A stretch of 50,046 bases of DNA from Verrucomicrobiota bacterium (GTDB lineage Bacteria; Verrucomicrobiota; Verrucomicrobiia; Opitutales; Opitutaceae). Made by a program: the position numbers and the translations under genes. The DNA lies in the NCBI GenBank assembly GCA_963205455.1, contig CAUJJL010000060.1, positions 1 to 50,046 on the forward strand, written 5' to 3'. How positions within the stretch are numbered: the stretch's first letter is position 1; each line of letters starts with the position of its first letter. Under the pieces are notes generated by a model, which saw nothing but the letters and a program-made list of their open reading frames with translations, made no database searches and had not been told where the DNA came from. Positions 17,397 through 26,103 of the stretch are shown here, in pieces.

Positions 17397-18569
17397 ATGC
17401 GACAGAGACCCGCCCCGACGAAAGGGCGCTGTTTCCCCTTGCTCTGTCCCAGCGGCGACGAACTCGACCGGGCCGTGCTCCAACTGCATGCCGTCCAGGA
17501 AATGAAGGATTTCTGGACGGCGGCCTGCGCCGTGCTGCACGCCGCGCTGCCGGTTCATTTTATATGCATGTGCCTCCGACCTTTTGCGCTCATGCCGTCC
17601 ACCATTTTCAGGGAACGGGCGCCTTTCGCGTCTGAGGACGAGTTTAGGCGGTTTCAGGAACTGAGTCCGATCGCCGCATTTCTGTCGGTGCGCCCCGGCG
17701 CACTCGTCGTGCGGATGTCCGACATCATTGCCGATCCGGAACTGAAGCGATCGGAGTTCTACCGTCGCTTCATGCTGCCCTGTGGCGATCGATATTTTGC
17801 GTGCCTGAACTTCTGGCACGCGGGCCATTTCCAAGGGCTCATCGGTCTGCACCGCACCGGGGACCAGCGGGATTTCACCCATGCGGACATGGTCTTGATG
17901 GCTCAACTGCATCCCCATTTTGATACGGTGCTTCATCGCATTCTAAATCTGAACCGTGAACGGGCCGTGCGGCTTTCCCTGGAAAAATTGCTGGTGGATC
18001 TGCCGATGCCCACGGCGCTGCTGGATTGGGATCTGCGCGTGGCGTGGCACAACCGTTCCGCCATCGAGGCCTGCGCCGCATGGAATCTGGGACCGGAACG
18101 TGCGGCGAAGGAGAAACGCCGCAGTGAGATTCATATTCCCGGGCCGCTCACGGCGTTTTGCGCAAATTTCAAGGTCACTTGGAATCCCTGCCATCATCGC
18201 CTGTGTTCGCTGACCTCCCCCCAGGGTGTCTATTTTTCTCCCGAATCGCAGCCCGGATTGCGTGCACTGATCAATCTCCTGCAGCTCGATGCCGCCCCTC
18301 TCAGCATGCCGATGTTTCTGATCCGCTTCGAGGACAACCGTCCCGTGTTCTGCAGCGGCAACGGTGAAAACGCCCGTACCGCCGGGCTGCTGTCCCGATT
18401 GAGCCCGCGCGAGCGCGACGTGGCATGGCTCGTCGGTCAGGGTTTAAGCAACGACGAGGTGGCGCTGCATCTGAGCAAGAGCATACTGACCGTGAAGCGT
18501 CAGCTGCGATCAATCTACCAAAAGCTCAACATCGCAGGCCGAGGTCGCCTGACCGCGATGCTGCGCTGA
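17397..18569 (+). CDS. LuxR-type transcriptional regulator
   Basis: The 390-residue form ends in a LuxR/GerE helix-turn-helix (LSPRERDVAWLVGQGLSNDE, then the recognition helix region LTVKRQLRSIYQKLNI). The central part (LPMPTALLDWDLRVAWHN) looks PAS-like and would sense a ligand or partner; the N-terminal 150 residues are of unknown fold. The frame is open upstream to 17115, inside the divergent methyltransferase gene. I chose the ATG at 17397 because the residues before it look non-coding; GTG codons at 17352 and 17373 are alternatives. The divergent methyltransferase is the most likely target. No receiver domain is present, so it is not a classic two-component regulator. Confidence 0.82.
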   Translation: MRQRPAPTKGRCFPLLCPSGDELDRAVLQLHAVQEMKDFWTAACAVLHAALPVHFICMCLRPFALMPSTIFRERAPFASEDEFRRFQELSPIAAFLSVRPGALVVRMSDIIADPELKRSEFYRRFMLPCGDRYFACLNFWHAGHFQGLIGLHRTGDQRDFTHADMVLMAQLHPHFDTVLHRILNLNRERAVRLSLEKLLVDLPMPTALLDWDLRVAWHNRSAIEACAAWNLGPERAAKEKRRSEIHIPGPLTAFCANFKVTWNPCHHRLCSLTSPQGVYFSPESQPGLRALINLLQLDAAPLSMPMFLIRFEDNRPVFCSGNGENARTAGLLSRLSPRERDVAWLVGQGLSNDEVALHLSKSILTVKRQLRSIYQKLNIAGRGRLTAMLR

Positions 18570-18613
18570 ATCCGTCCCCTCCGGTGCAGTGACCGCGCGG
18601 GTTTGCTTCGCCG

Positions 18614-20761
18614 CTACCTGTAGAGCGCCGTGATCGGCGCCGCGGTCAGCACATTGTATTGCCGCACCGCAAGGCGCCACCAGGCGTCCAGGGCGGATGC
18701 GGGGCGCCGCCACAGTTCTTCGTGCAGCCAGATCATCGATTCGGCATCGAGGAGCAGCGACATCTTTTCCTTCGCTGTCAGCTTGACCGGCCCTTCCCGG
18801 AGCAGGCGCTGCCTCAATTGGAAAAAGTAGTCGCGCGACTCCTCGCTCGGGCGTCTTTGTCGGAGCAGCGAAATGTGCACCGCATTGACGTACGGATCCA
18901 CGACCGCCTGCATGAGGCCATAGTCCGCCCGGAGCGACTCCAGCGGCTGAAGATGCTGGTAACACTCCGCGAGGTTGCGGCGCAGCTTGCGAAGCAGATC
19001 CGTTTCCACCACTTCCTCCGGAGTAAGAAACAGGCCAAGCCGCTTCGCAGCATCCCCGTAGCCAACCTTGCTGAGCGCAATCGACAGCGGGATCGCAAAC
19101 ACCAGCCCAGCGAGAACGGGACTCAGCCACCAGAAGAACGAAGGCAGCAGCACGAAAGAGGATACGCCCCAGATGATGCCGAACAAGGTCTGCTCGCCAT
19201 GCGTAAGAATCGCCTCGCGCCAATCCGTACCATCGCTGGAACCCCGGTTCTGCGTCACCCACGAAACTCCCTGCCCCAGCAGCGTGAAGATGACAAATTT
19301 CGTGTTGAACAGCATCGCGATCGGCGCGAGCAGTGCGGACACAGCCGTTTCACAGAGCGCGCTCAGCCCCATTCGCCGGATTCCCCCGAAGGCCCTTGCC
19401 TCCGCCGGATTCCCTGCGGCCACGAGCAGACCGAGGATCTTCGGCAGGAAAAGCATCAGCATCGTGAAGGCAAAGAGCGTGAGCGCCTCCGGAATCGCCA
19501 CGGGAAGACCAGGAATTATCGATCCGGCCACCCGTTCGCTGGCGATCCCCGGTTCCCTCAGTTGATTGAAGACGTGGATGGTCGACAGGACCAGGAAGAG
19601 CAGCCAGAGCGGTGACGAGACGTAACCCATCACGCCCATGAAGAGATGAAAACGGTTGGCCGGGCGGAAGCCTCGCGCCGTCAGCAGCCAGGTGTGCTGA
19701 AGGTTGCCCTGACACCAGCGCCGGTCGCGCTTCGCGGAATCAATCAGCGTTGGCGGCCCTTCCTCATAGCTGCCCTCGACATCATGCGCCAGCCAGACAT
19801 GCCAGCCCGCCCTGCGCATCAGCGCGGCCTCGACAAAGTCGTGCGACAATATTCGCCCGCCGAACGGCTCGCTTCCCGGCAGTTCAGGCAGCGCGCAATG
19901 ATCGATGAACGGCTGAACGCGAATGATCGCATTGTGGCCCCAATAGTTTCCATCAGGTCCCTGCCAGTAGTTCAGCCCGGCCAGGAATACAGGACTGTAG
20001 AGCCGGTTCGCGAAGGACATCATCCGCGCAAAAAGCGTCTCTCCGTTCACGATGCGCGGTGCGGTCTGGATGATCCCCGTTCGCGTATTGCGCTCCATCA
20101 TGCGGACCAGCCTGACAAGCGCCTCACCTGTCATGAGCGAGTCCGCATCAAGCACCACCATGTAGCGATACTTCCTGCCCCAGCGTCGAAGGAAGTCTGC
20201 CACATTGCCCGCCTTCTTGTTGATCTGCTGCCGACGCTTCCGATAGAAGACGCGTCCAAATCCCCTGACCTGTTTGCACAACTCCACCCAGGCAACCTCC
20301 TCCTGGATCCATTGGTTCGGCTGGTTGGAATCCGAGAGGATGAAGAAGTCGAAATGCTCGAGGTGACCCGTCGCCTCCACCGACCGGTAGATGACTCGAA
20401 GTCCCTCGAAGACGCGCGACACATCCTCATTGAAGACCGGCATGATCACGGCGGTCGTCCCTAGATTGACTGGCTCTCTTTCCCAATCAACGGTGTTCGT
20501 GATCCTGCGCGCGTCGCCGCCGCGGGTGATCACGTAGTACCCGAGCGCCGCCGTCACAAAACCGATCGCTACCTGGGAAAAGAGGATCGCGAAAAGGAAC
20601 AGGAGCACCCACTCGAGGCCGGCAATGCCACCATACCGCCAGAGCAGGTCGGCCATGAACCACGTGGCCAGCGCAGTAAGCGCAAATGCTCCCGAAAAGA
20701 AGGTCGCACGACGACGACCAATTCTTCCTGCGTCGGGATTGTCTGCAGCAAAAAGCGTCAT
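18614..20761 (-). CDS. opgH: Glucan biosynthesis glucosyltransferase H
   Basis: OpgH is an inner-membrane GT2 glucosyltransferase that builds the beta-glucan backbone of osmoregulated periplasmic glucans from UDP-glucose and passes it across the membrane. The 715 residues show a first membrane helix near residue 25, then the catalytic domain with MPVFNEDVSRVFEGL, FILSDSNQPN, VVLDADSLMTG, NYWGHNAIIRV, LSHDFVEAALMRRAGW and RDRRWCQGNLQH, followed by several membrane helices. It is shorter than E. coli OpgH (847 residues), lacking most of the long cytosolic N-terminal part. The frame is open to 20857, but the ATG at 20761 avoids overlap with the upstream gene. It is last in an opgG - small membrane protein - opgH series. 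Confidence 0.95.
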   Translation of the reverse strand: MTLFAADNPDAGRIGRRRATFFSGAFALTALATWFMADLLWRYGGIAGLEWVLLFLFAILFSQVAIGFVTAALGYYVITRGGDARRITNTVDWEREPVNLGTTAVIMPVFNEDVSRVFEGLRVIYRSVEATGHLEHFDFFILSDSNQPNQWIQEEVAWVELCKQVRGFGRVFYRKRRQQINKKAGNVADFLRRWGRKYRYMVVLDADSLMTGEALVRLVRMMERNTRTGIIQTAPRIVNGETLFARMMSFANRLYSPVFLAGLNYWQGPDGNYWGHNAIIRVQPFIDHCALPELPGSEPFGGRILSHDFVEAALMRRAGWHVWLAHDVEGSYEEGPPTLIDSAKRDRRWCQGNLQHTWLLTARGFRPANRFHLFMGVMGYVSSPLWLLFLVLSTIHVFNQLREPGIASERVAGSIIPGLPVAIPEALTLFAFTMLMLFLPKILGLLVAAGNPAEARAFGGIRRMGLSALCETAVSALLAPIAMLFNTKFVIFTLLGQGVSWVTQNRGSSDGTDWREAILTHGEQTLFGIIWGVSSFVLLPSFFWWLSPVLAGLVFAIPLSIALSKVGYGDAAKRLGLFLTPEEVVETDLLRKLRRNLAECYQHLQPLESLRADYGLMQAVVDPYVNAVHISLLRQRRPSEESRDYFFQLRQRLLREGPVKLTAKEKMSLLLDAESMIWLHEELWRRPASALDAWWRLAVRQYNVLTAAPITALYR

Positions 20762-20778
20762 CGCAATTTCCGTCGCTT

Positions 20779-21381
20779 TCAGCGGGTCGAGTAAAAGATC
20801 CCGACAAGGGCTGCCACAAACACGCTCCAAAGGAGCAGCGTGCGCACCATCGGCCACCGTTCGATTCGCTCCAGCGTTTCGCCTGCGGCCTCGCTGATCG
20901 GTCCCAGGTCAATTTCCCGCGGCACCATGCTCGACACCGCAAGATCGGGGCCGGCCTGGATCGAACTCTCCCGCATCGTGCGGGCAAAATCCTCCGGCAC
21001 GTTTTTCAGGTCCAGAAACGCATAGGGCCACTTCTGAGGTCCGTCCGCCAGCAGCAAGGCAACACGTCCCGCCACGGCCAGACGATCGTGCGGCAGGCCC
21101 TTCTCTCCCAGCAATTCGGAGAACCACTCGTCCATCGCCGCCTCCGCCTCCTCAGCCGCCAGCGTCGTGGGCTCGATCGCAGGAGTCGCTTCGTGCCGCC
21201 TCGCGGCGCGCTCGAGAATTGCCTGGATCAGGCGACTCTGATGAAGGCGGTTGTGAATGCGATGCGCCCGGAGATAGTCCTCGACACGGACATAGGCAGC
21301 GTTCCATGCATCCATCGTGCCCGTTCGCGGGCGAAAGGAGGCGAGCACTGCGGCGGACGCAGGATCCGGTTCTATTTGCAT
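20779..21381 (-). CDS. Tail-anchored protein between opgG and opgH
   Basis: I do not recognise this 200-residue protein. Most of it is a soluble, charged, helical region (for example VEDYLRAHRIHNRLHQSRLI and AEEAEAAMDEWFSELLGEKG), and the last 20 residues are a single membrane helix, LLLWSVFVAALVGIF, ending in STR. That layout predicts a cytosolic domain anchored in the inner membrane by its C-terminus. It starts 80 bases after opgG and ends 17 bases before opgH on the same strand. The neighbouring OpgH lacks most of the cytosolic N-terminal region that E. coli OpgH has, so this protein might supply a related regulatory or scaffold function; that is speculation. Confidence 0.8.
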   Translation of the reverse strand: MQIEPDPASAAVLASFRPRTGTMDAWNAAYVRVEDYLRAHRIHNRLHQSRLIQAILERAARRHEATPAIEPTTLAAEEAEAAMDEWFSELLGEKGLPHDRLAVAGRVALLLADGPQKWPYAFLDLKNVPEDFARTMRESSIQAGPDLAVSSMVPREIDLGPISEAAGETLERIERWPMVRTLLLWSVFVAALVGIFYSTR

Positions 21382-21461
21382 GGTTGCGCGATTGCAGGCA
21401 CCTCAGCCGGACACGGGCGGCCAAGCAACGAAAAGTACGCGTTCGCCACCCAACTGCAACC

Positions 21462-22997
21462 TCAAGGCTGCCACAGGAACGTCCAGGTCTCGGTCAGCAC
21501 GCCCGTGGGCTGCCTGAGGAAACAACGGAGTTCCACCGGTTTGCCTGACCCATCCGGTCGCAGCGCGAAAGCGACACGCCAGGTGCCATTGAACGGATTC
21601 TTCTGAAGCGCCTTGTGAACCAGGGTCGCGCCCTTGCCCACATCCAGGACGGACTCGATCCCCGCGTCCGATCCACAGGTGCGCAGGTAGGCACCGTCGA
21701 AATCGATGAAGAACCGCTGCAGGTCGGACTCGTGGGTCTTGCTTCGTCCCAGGCGCGTCGCCACGGCCTGCCCCGCCGGCGATTCCCGGCTTCCTTGTTT
21801 GCCTTCGGTAAACCAGAGCAGTCGATAGTTGTATTCAATCCCCTGATACGGATCGGGTGCCTGCTCGGGCACCCAGAACGCAACAATATTATCGTTGGTT
21901 TCATCTGGGGTTGGAATCTCCACGAGCCGCACCTGCCCCCGCCCCCAGGAACCGATCGGCTCCACCCACGCACTCGGACGAATGTGGTAGCAGGCCTCCA
22001 GGTCCTCATAATCTGAGAACGCACGATCACGCTGCACGAGTCCGAAGCCTTTCGGATCCTCATCCAAAAATGAAACGGTGCGCACTTCACTGGGATTCAC
22101 CAGTGGACGCCAGATCCACTCACCATTTCCCCGTTCGATCAACAGACCATCGGAATCATGAACTTCGGGACGATAGTCGTCGTGGGCAGCCATCGACGAT
22201 TCGCCGTACCAGAACATGCTCGTGAGGGGAGCAAGGCCCCACGTCCTGATTGTCTGACCCGCCCTGGGGAAAAGTGCGGCGCTGACCTCCATGGTTGTGG
22301 CCGCTCCCGGTGCGATGACAAAACGGAAGGCGCCCGCCACGCTTGGACTGTCGAGCAGGGCGTGGACCACAATCTTCCGCGCATCCTGGGCGGGTCGCTC
22401 TATCCAGAAGTCCTCGAAGACCGGAAACTCCTCACCACCTGGATCCGCCGTATTCAAGGCAAGGCCGCGTGCCGAGAGTCCGTACCGTTGCCCCTGGCCC
22501 AACGCACGAAAATAGCTCGCTCCCTGAAATACGGCCACCTCATCCCAGACGTTTTCCGCGTTCAATTGATTCAACAACCGAAAGCCCGTGAACCCGAGGT
22601 CAGCCGGCAGCGGCCCCAACTGCAATTCATCGCCGAACTGGAACATCGACGAATCGTACAAGATCGGCATGACCACGCCATGGTCCACCTGTGATACCTG
22701 CACCGTCTTCGTGTTGATGAAACCCGGATGGAAAAATTCGACACGAAAGGGCAGCCCCTCCCGACGCCACACCGCACGTTCGCCAACGTACTGGATTCGC
22801 CTGTACTGGTCGTAGCTCAGCGACTGCAGCCAGGCGGGCACGCGTGACTTCCTGACCACATAGGGCGACGCCGCCAGCGCCTTTGCCTGAAGCTTGACGC
22901 TCTCAAAATCGAATGGCCGGTCAGTGACCGGCGCCCCTCCGGCCAAAACTGCGAGGAGGAAAAAACCCAATCCAGGGAAGAGCGCCGCACGATTCAT
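21462..22997 (-). CDS. opgG: Periplasmic glucan biosynthesis protein G
   Basis: OpgG is a periplasmic protein needed to make osmoregulated periplasmic glucans; recent work assigns beta-glucanase activity to the OpgG/OpgD family. The 511 residues begin with a signal peptide (MNRAALFPGLGFFLLAVLAG). Family blocks include FDFESVKLQAKALA, VVMPILYDSSMFQFG, GFRLLNQLN, FQGASYFRALGQGQRYGLSA, TSMFWYGESS and PEVHDSDGL. Length is the family norm. Its ATG overlaps the stop of the uracil-DNA glycosylase gene by four bases, so it is probably translated from the same transcript. It works with OpgH, encoded two genes downstream. Confidence 0.96.
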   Translation of the reverse strand: MNRAALFPGLGFFLLAVLAGGAPVTDRPFDFESVKLQAKALAASPYVVRKSRVPAWLQSLSYDQYRRIQYVGERAVWRREGLPFRVEFFHPGFINTKTVQVSQVDHGVVMPILYDSSMFQFGDELQLGPLPADLGFTGFRLLNQLNAENVWDEVAVFQGASYFRALGQGQRYGLSARGLALNTADPGGEEFPVFEDFWIERPAQDARKIVVHALLDSPSVAGAFRFVIAPGAATTMEVSAALFPRAGQTIRTWGLAPLTSMFWYGESSMAAHDDYRPEVHDSDGLLIERGNGEWIWRPLVNPSEVRTVSFLDEDPKGFGLVQRDRAFSDYEDLEACYHIRPSAWVEPIGSWGRGQVRLVEIPTPDETNDNIVAFWVPEQAPDPYQGIEYNYRLLWFTEGKQGSRESPAGQAVATRLGRSKTHESDLQRFFIDFDGAYLRTCGSDAGIESVLDVGKGATLVHKALQKNPFNGTWRVAFALRPDGSGKPVELRCFLRQPTGVLTETWTFLWQP

Positions 22998-23899
22998 TTT
23001 TCCAGAAAATAGCGCTGTTGTTTCTCGGAAATGGCCAAGCCGACACGCTCCATTACTTTGAGCAGGTCCTCCCAGATTGCGCGTTTTGATCGATTCGAGG
23101 CATTGCGGAGAATGTAGCTGGGGTGATACGTCACCATGACCGGCCTTTCGGCAAAGAGTTTCCAGCGCCCTCTAATTTCACCGAGTGTCTTGAAGCTGCC
23201 CACCCCGAGCAACCCCTGGGCCGCGGTCGATCCTAGCGCAACGATAACCTGCGGATTCACAATCTGAAGCTGTGCCTCAAGAAAAGGGAGACAGTACTTC
23301 AACTCCTCTGCGGTCGGCGGACGGTTTCCCTCCTGCTCCCTACCCGGCGCGGTCGGCAATTCCGGGCGCCAGTTCATGATGTTGCCGATGTAAACCTCCT
23401 CCCGCTTCAGTCCCATTCCCTGGATCATGCGCGTCAGCAACTGCCCTGCCGGTCCAACAAACGGCTCTCCCTGGATTTCCTCCTCTGCTCCAGGGGCCTC
23501 ACCGCAAAAGAAAATCTTTGCATCGAGACTGCCAACGCCCACCACGACCTGTTTGCCGGGTCGCACGCGTTCGCGACACACGGGATCGTGCAGGACACGA
23601 TCGCGCAGCCATTCCATCTGGCTAACCTTGTCGCCGGAAGGCAAAGTCACCTTCGGCGGCGCGACACCGACAGATCGGGATGCGGGCACAACGGGTGCGG
23701 CTGGAGTGGGAGAGGCGGGAGAGGCGGGAGTCAATGGACCAACCGCTTCAGCGGGCTTGGTGGCCGCTTGTACCGAAGCCTGTGCATCGACGACCGCCTT
23801 CAACCGAGCGATGGTCTCAGGTGAGACGGGCACCGTCTTCACTCCGTTCGACTTCAGGCGTCGAAGCTCCGCGGTAAGGGCAAGAAGAATCTTTCGCAT
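22994..23899 (-). CDS. Family 4-like uracil-DNA glycosylase with altered Fe-S ligands
   Basis: This 301-residue protein removes uracil from DNA, to judge by its family. The catalytic motifs are GEAPGAEEEIQGEPFVGPAG (from residue 133) and TYHPSYILRN (from 258). Residues 40-92 are a Pro/Ala-rich linker; the family domain starts after it, near 93. Family 4 enzymes carry a 4Fe-4S cluster held by four cysteines. By my hand alignment with the Thermus enzyme, Cys108 and Cys203 remain, but the first ligand is Asp105 and the third is Trp177 (in NIMNWRPE). The cluster is therefore probably lost or altered. The gene follows ribE after nine bases and overlaps the opgG start by four bases. Confidence 0.88.
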   Translation of the reverse strand: MRKILLALTAELRRLKSNGVKTVPVSPETIARLKAVVDAQASVQAATKPAEAVGPLTPASPASPTPAAPVVPASRSVGVAPPKVTLPSGDKVSQMEWLRDRVLHDPVCRERVRPGKQVVVGVGSLDAKIFFCGEAPGAEEEIQGEPFVGPAGQLLTRMIQGMGLKREEVYIGNIMNWRPELPTAPGREQEGNRPPTAEELKYCLPFLEAQLQIVNPQVIVALGSTAAQGLLGVGSFKTLGEIRGRWKLFAERPVMVTYHPSYILRNASNRSKRAIWEDLLKVMERVGLAISEKQQRYFLEK

Positions 23900-23908
23900 C
23901 GAGTATCC

Positions 23909-24526
23909 TCACTCGCCCGCACGGACGGGAAGGTGCGGCGTCAGCAATTTTTCCACGTACTTTCCCAGCAGATCAAACTCAAGGTTCACGGAATCACCGG
24001 CCTTGCGCCCCTGAAGATTCGTGACCTCAAGCGTGTGCGGAATGATCCAGACGGCAAACGTGTCGCCATCCACTTCGGCTACCGTCAGGGACATCCCGTC
24101 GATCGCAATGCTTCCCTTCGGAATAAGGTAACGGCCAAATCCTCGGGGCACCGAAACCCGGAGATAGTGATCGGCCCCTCGCTGCTCAAATTGCTCGATT
24201 GTGCCGGTGCCATCGATGTGCCCCGTGACAAAATGTCCACCCATCTTTCCACCGAACGCCAGGCTGCGTTCAAGGTTGATGGCATCACCGGCTGCAAGAC
24301 TTCCAAGATTGGTCAGGCGCCTGGTTTCTTCCAGAACGTCAAACTCCACCACACGCGTAGTGGCATCGCTCGCAACGGCCGTGAGGCAACATCCATTGAT
24401 CGCAATGCTGTCACCCAGGGCCAGACCCTCGAGCGCCACATGCGCACGGATCTTTAGCCGCCAGCCTGTGCGTCCGGCGGAAAATTCGAGTATGCGACCT
24501 GTCTCTTCAACAATGCCTGTAAACAT
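23909..24526 (-). CDS. ribE: Riboflavin synthase alpha chain
   Basis: Riboflavin synthase converts two molecules of 6,7-dimethyl-8-ribityllumazine into riboflavin and a pyrimidine. The 205-residue protein contains the two tandem lumazine-binding repeats of the family: MFTGIVEETGRI, INGCCLTAV and FGGKMGGHFVTGHIDG in or after the first, and IPKGSIAIDGMSLTV then IIPHTLEVTNL in the second. The frame is open to 24595, but the ATG at 24526 gives the universally conserved MFTGIVE start. No other riboflavin gene is in the window, and no FMN riboswitch is seen. It is followed nine bases later by the DNA glycosylase gene. Confidence 0.97.
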   Translation of the reverse strand: MFTGIVEETGRILEFSAGRTGWRLKIRAHVALEGLALGDSIAINGCCLTAVASDATTRVVEFDVLEETRRLTNLGSLAAGDAINLERSLAFGGKMGGHFVTGHIDGTGTIEQFEQRGADHYLRVSVPRGFGRYLIPKGSIAIDGMSLTVAEVDGDTFAVWIIPHTLEVTNLQGRKAGDSVNLEFDLLGKYVEKLLTPHLPVRAGE

Positions 24527-24615
24527 AAAAGCCGGGCTGCCGAAAGGAACGCGGGCTTCACAGCCTGCGCTCCCTGGCAATCCCAGCCCTACCAAAAACC
24601 AATTCCGCCGGATGG

Positions 24616-26103
24616 CTATTTCAATTTGATGCGCAACACCTGCGTGTCGCCGCCCCTGCGGATCAGCAAAACGGTCTCTGCCCGCGAGCTATCCGCCTGA
24701 ATTGCGGCCAGTTGGTCGATCGCCTCCTTGTAGGATTTCACCGGAGTGCCATCGATTTCCTTGATCCAGTCGTCGGTGACCAGACCGGCAGTCGCGGCTG
24801 GCGAATTTGCCTTCACGAAATGCGCGATCACTCCTTGATGTTCCGCCACCGGAGCGCGGCGCATGATGCCGTCGCCGTAGACAAACTCACGCGCGGTAAA
24901 GCCCAGCTTGTCGAAATACTTCCGCTCGGCTTCACGAAAGAGTTTGGGCTCCTCGACCAGCTTCGCGGCCACGTCGACGCGTTCGCCATTGCGCAAAACA
25001 GTCACCTTGACGACGTCACCGATGGCATGACGCGCGACTTCGCGCACAAGATAGTTGACCATCACCCGGTCGGGCTTGAGGCGCGGCAACGGCTTGCCGT
25101 CCATCGCAACGACGACATCCCGGGGCTGGAGACCGCTCTTCTCGGCCGGGCTGCCTGCAAGCACCTCGCTCACCACCACACCAATGTCGATCTTCAAGTG
25201 GGCGGCGACCTCAGGATCCGTGGGTTGCAAGCCGTACCATCCGAACCAAGGCACGGAACGACCGTACACATTCAAGGGCCTACGGTTCAGATAGGGAAGA
25301 ATTTCGTCGGCGAGTTGAAAGGCGCCGGTCTCACCGATGTTCACGAGCGCCACCTGTTCACCCGAGGGACTGCGCTGCGAAAACTGGAGATAACTCTGCG
25401 CAAATCCCGGCATTCCGAGCCCAAGGAACACGCCCTTCGAGTCGAAGACCGGCAGTCCCGGTCCGGCGACATCGTCCATGCACACTGCGGTGCGCTGAGG
25501 GATCGTTTGCATCAGCGAAATCCGCGCCGAAAGAATGTAGGGCGTGAAGTCCTCATCCTTCGCGCGCAGTGCGATGCCCCATACGTCCTGCGCAAGCTGC
25601 ACGCCTGTCGTAGTGCTGGCGGGCCCGGCAAAATTCGTGATCGGCACAAGCGATGGCCAGAGGGATTCAGCCACCTTTACATAGTGCCACGTTGTGAAGA
25701 CATCCTGGCCAATGTAGGTCGCGCTCGCGTAATTTCTGACGTTCTCACCCGGCAGGTAGACGCGGAAATCCTTGAGTTCGGTTGGCGTCGACCGCGCATT
25801 CACGGCTGCGCCGGAAAAGACAACCGTGCCTTCCCTGTCGATCACAGTGCCGAAGATCACCGTCGGACGCCGGTCGAGTTCCGTCTCGGTGAAGAATTCG
25901 ATAGCGACAACTGATTTGAGCCGCTCTTTCCAGAGATCGCGAATCTCCGCCGCATGGGATGTCAATGCGAGGCCGACAAGGGCGCATGCCGTCAGAAGGC
26001 GTCGCGCAAACGGACGCGTTCCTGGAGCAGATGGGGCAGAAATCCGGTCCGAGTCGGAACCTGATTTCGCCGGGGGTGAAACTGACGTTGAGGGGGATTT
26101 CAT
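24616..26103 (-). CDS. HtrA-like protein with PDZ domains, catalytic triad lost
   Basis: This 495-residue envelope protein resembles a DegP/HtrA protease but seems inactive. An N-terminal hydrophobic segment near residues 35-52 (LLTACALVGLALTSHAAE) should export or anchor it. The trypsin-like region spans about 55-270; the place where proteases have GNSGGPL reads GPGLPVFD (around 214), so the serine is gone, and no NAHV histidine motif is present. Two PDZ domains follow (about 295-390 and 410-495), with SGLQPRDVVVAMDG and AGLVTDDWIKEIDG. Its ATG overlaps the stop of the active protease gene by four bases, suggesting a stable pair. The frame runs on upstream to 26376, but those residues lie inside the partner gene. 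Confidence 0.87.
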   Translation of the reverse strand: MKSPSTSVSPPAKSGSDSDRISAPSAPGTRPFARRLLTACALVGLALTSHAAEIRDLWKERLKSVVAIEFFTETELDRRPTVIFGTVIDREGTVVFSGAAVNARSTPTELKDFRVYLPGENVRNYASATYIGQDVFTTWHYVKVAESLWPSLVPITNFAGPASTTTGVQLAQDVWGIALRAKDEDFTPYILSARISLMQTIPQRTAVCMDDVAGPGLPVFDSKGVFLGLGMPGFAQSYLQFSQRSPSGEQVALVNIGETGAFQLADEILPYLNRRPLNVYGRSVPWFGWYGLQPTDPEVAAHLKIDIGVVVSEVLAGSPAEKSGLQPRDVVVAMDGKPLPRLKPDRVMVNYLVREVARHAIGDVVKVTVLRNGERVDVAAKLVEEPKLFREAERKYFDKLGFTAREFVYGDGIMRRAPVAEHQGVIAHFVKANSPAATAGLVTDDWIKEIDGTPVKSYKEAIDQLAAIQADSSRAETVLLIRRGGDTQVLRIKLK

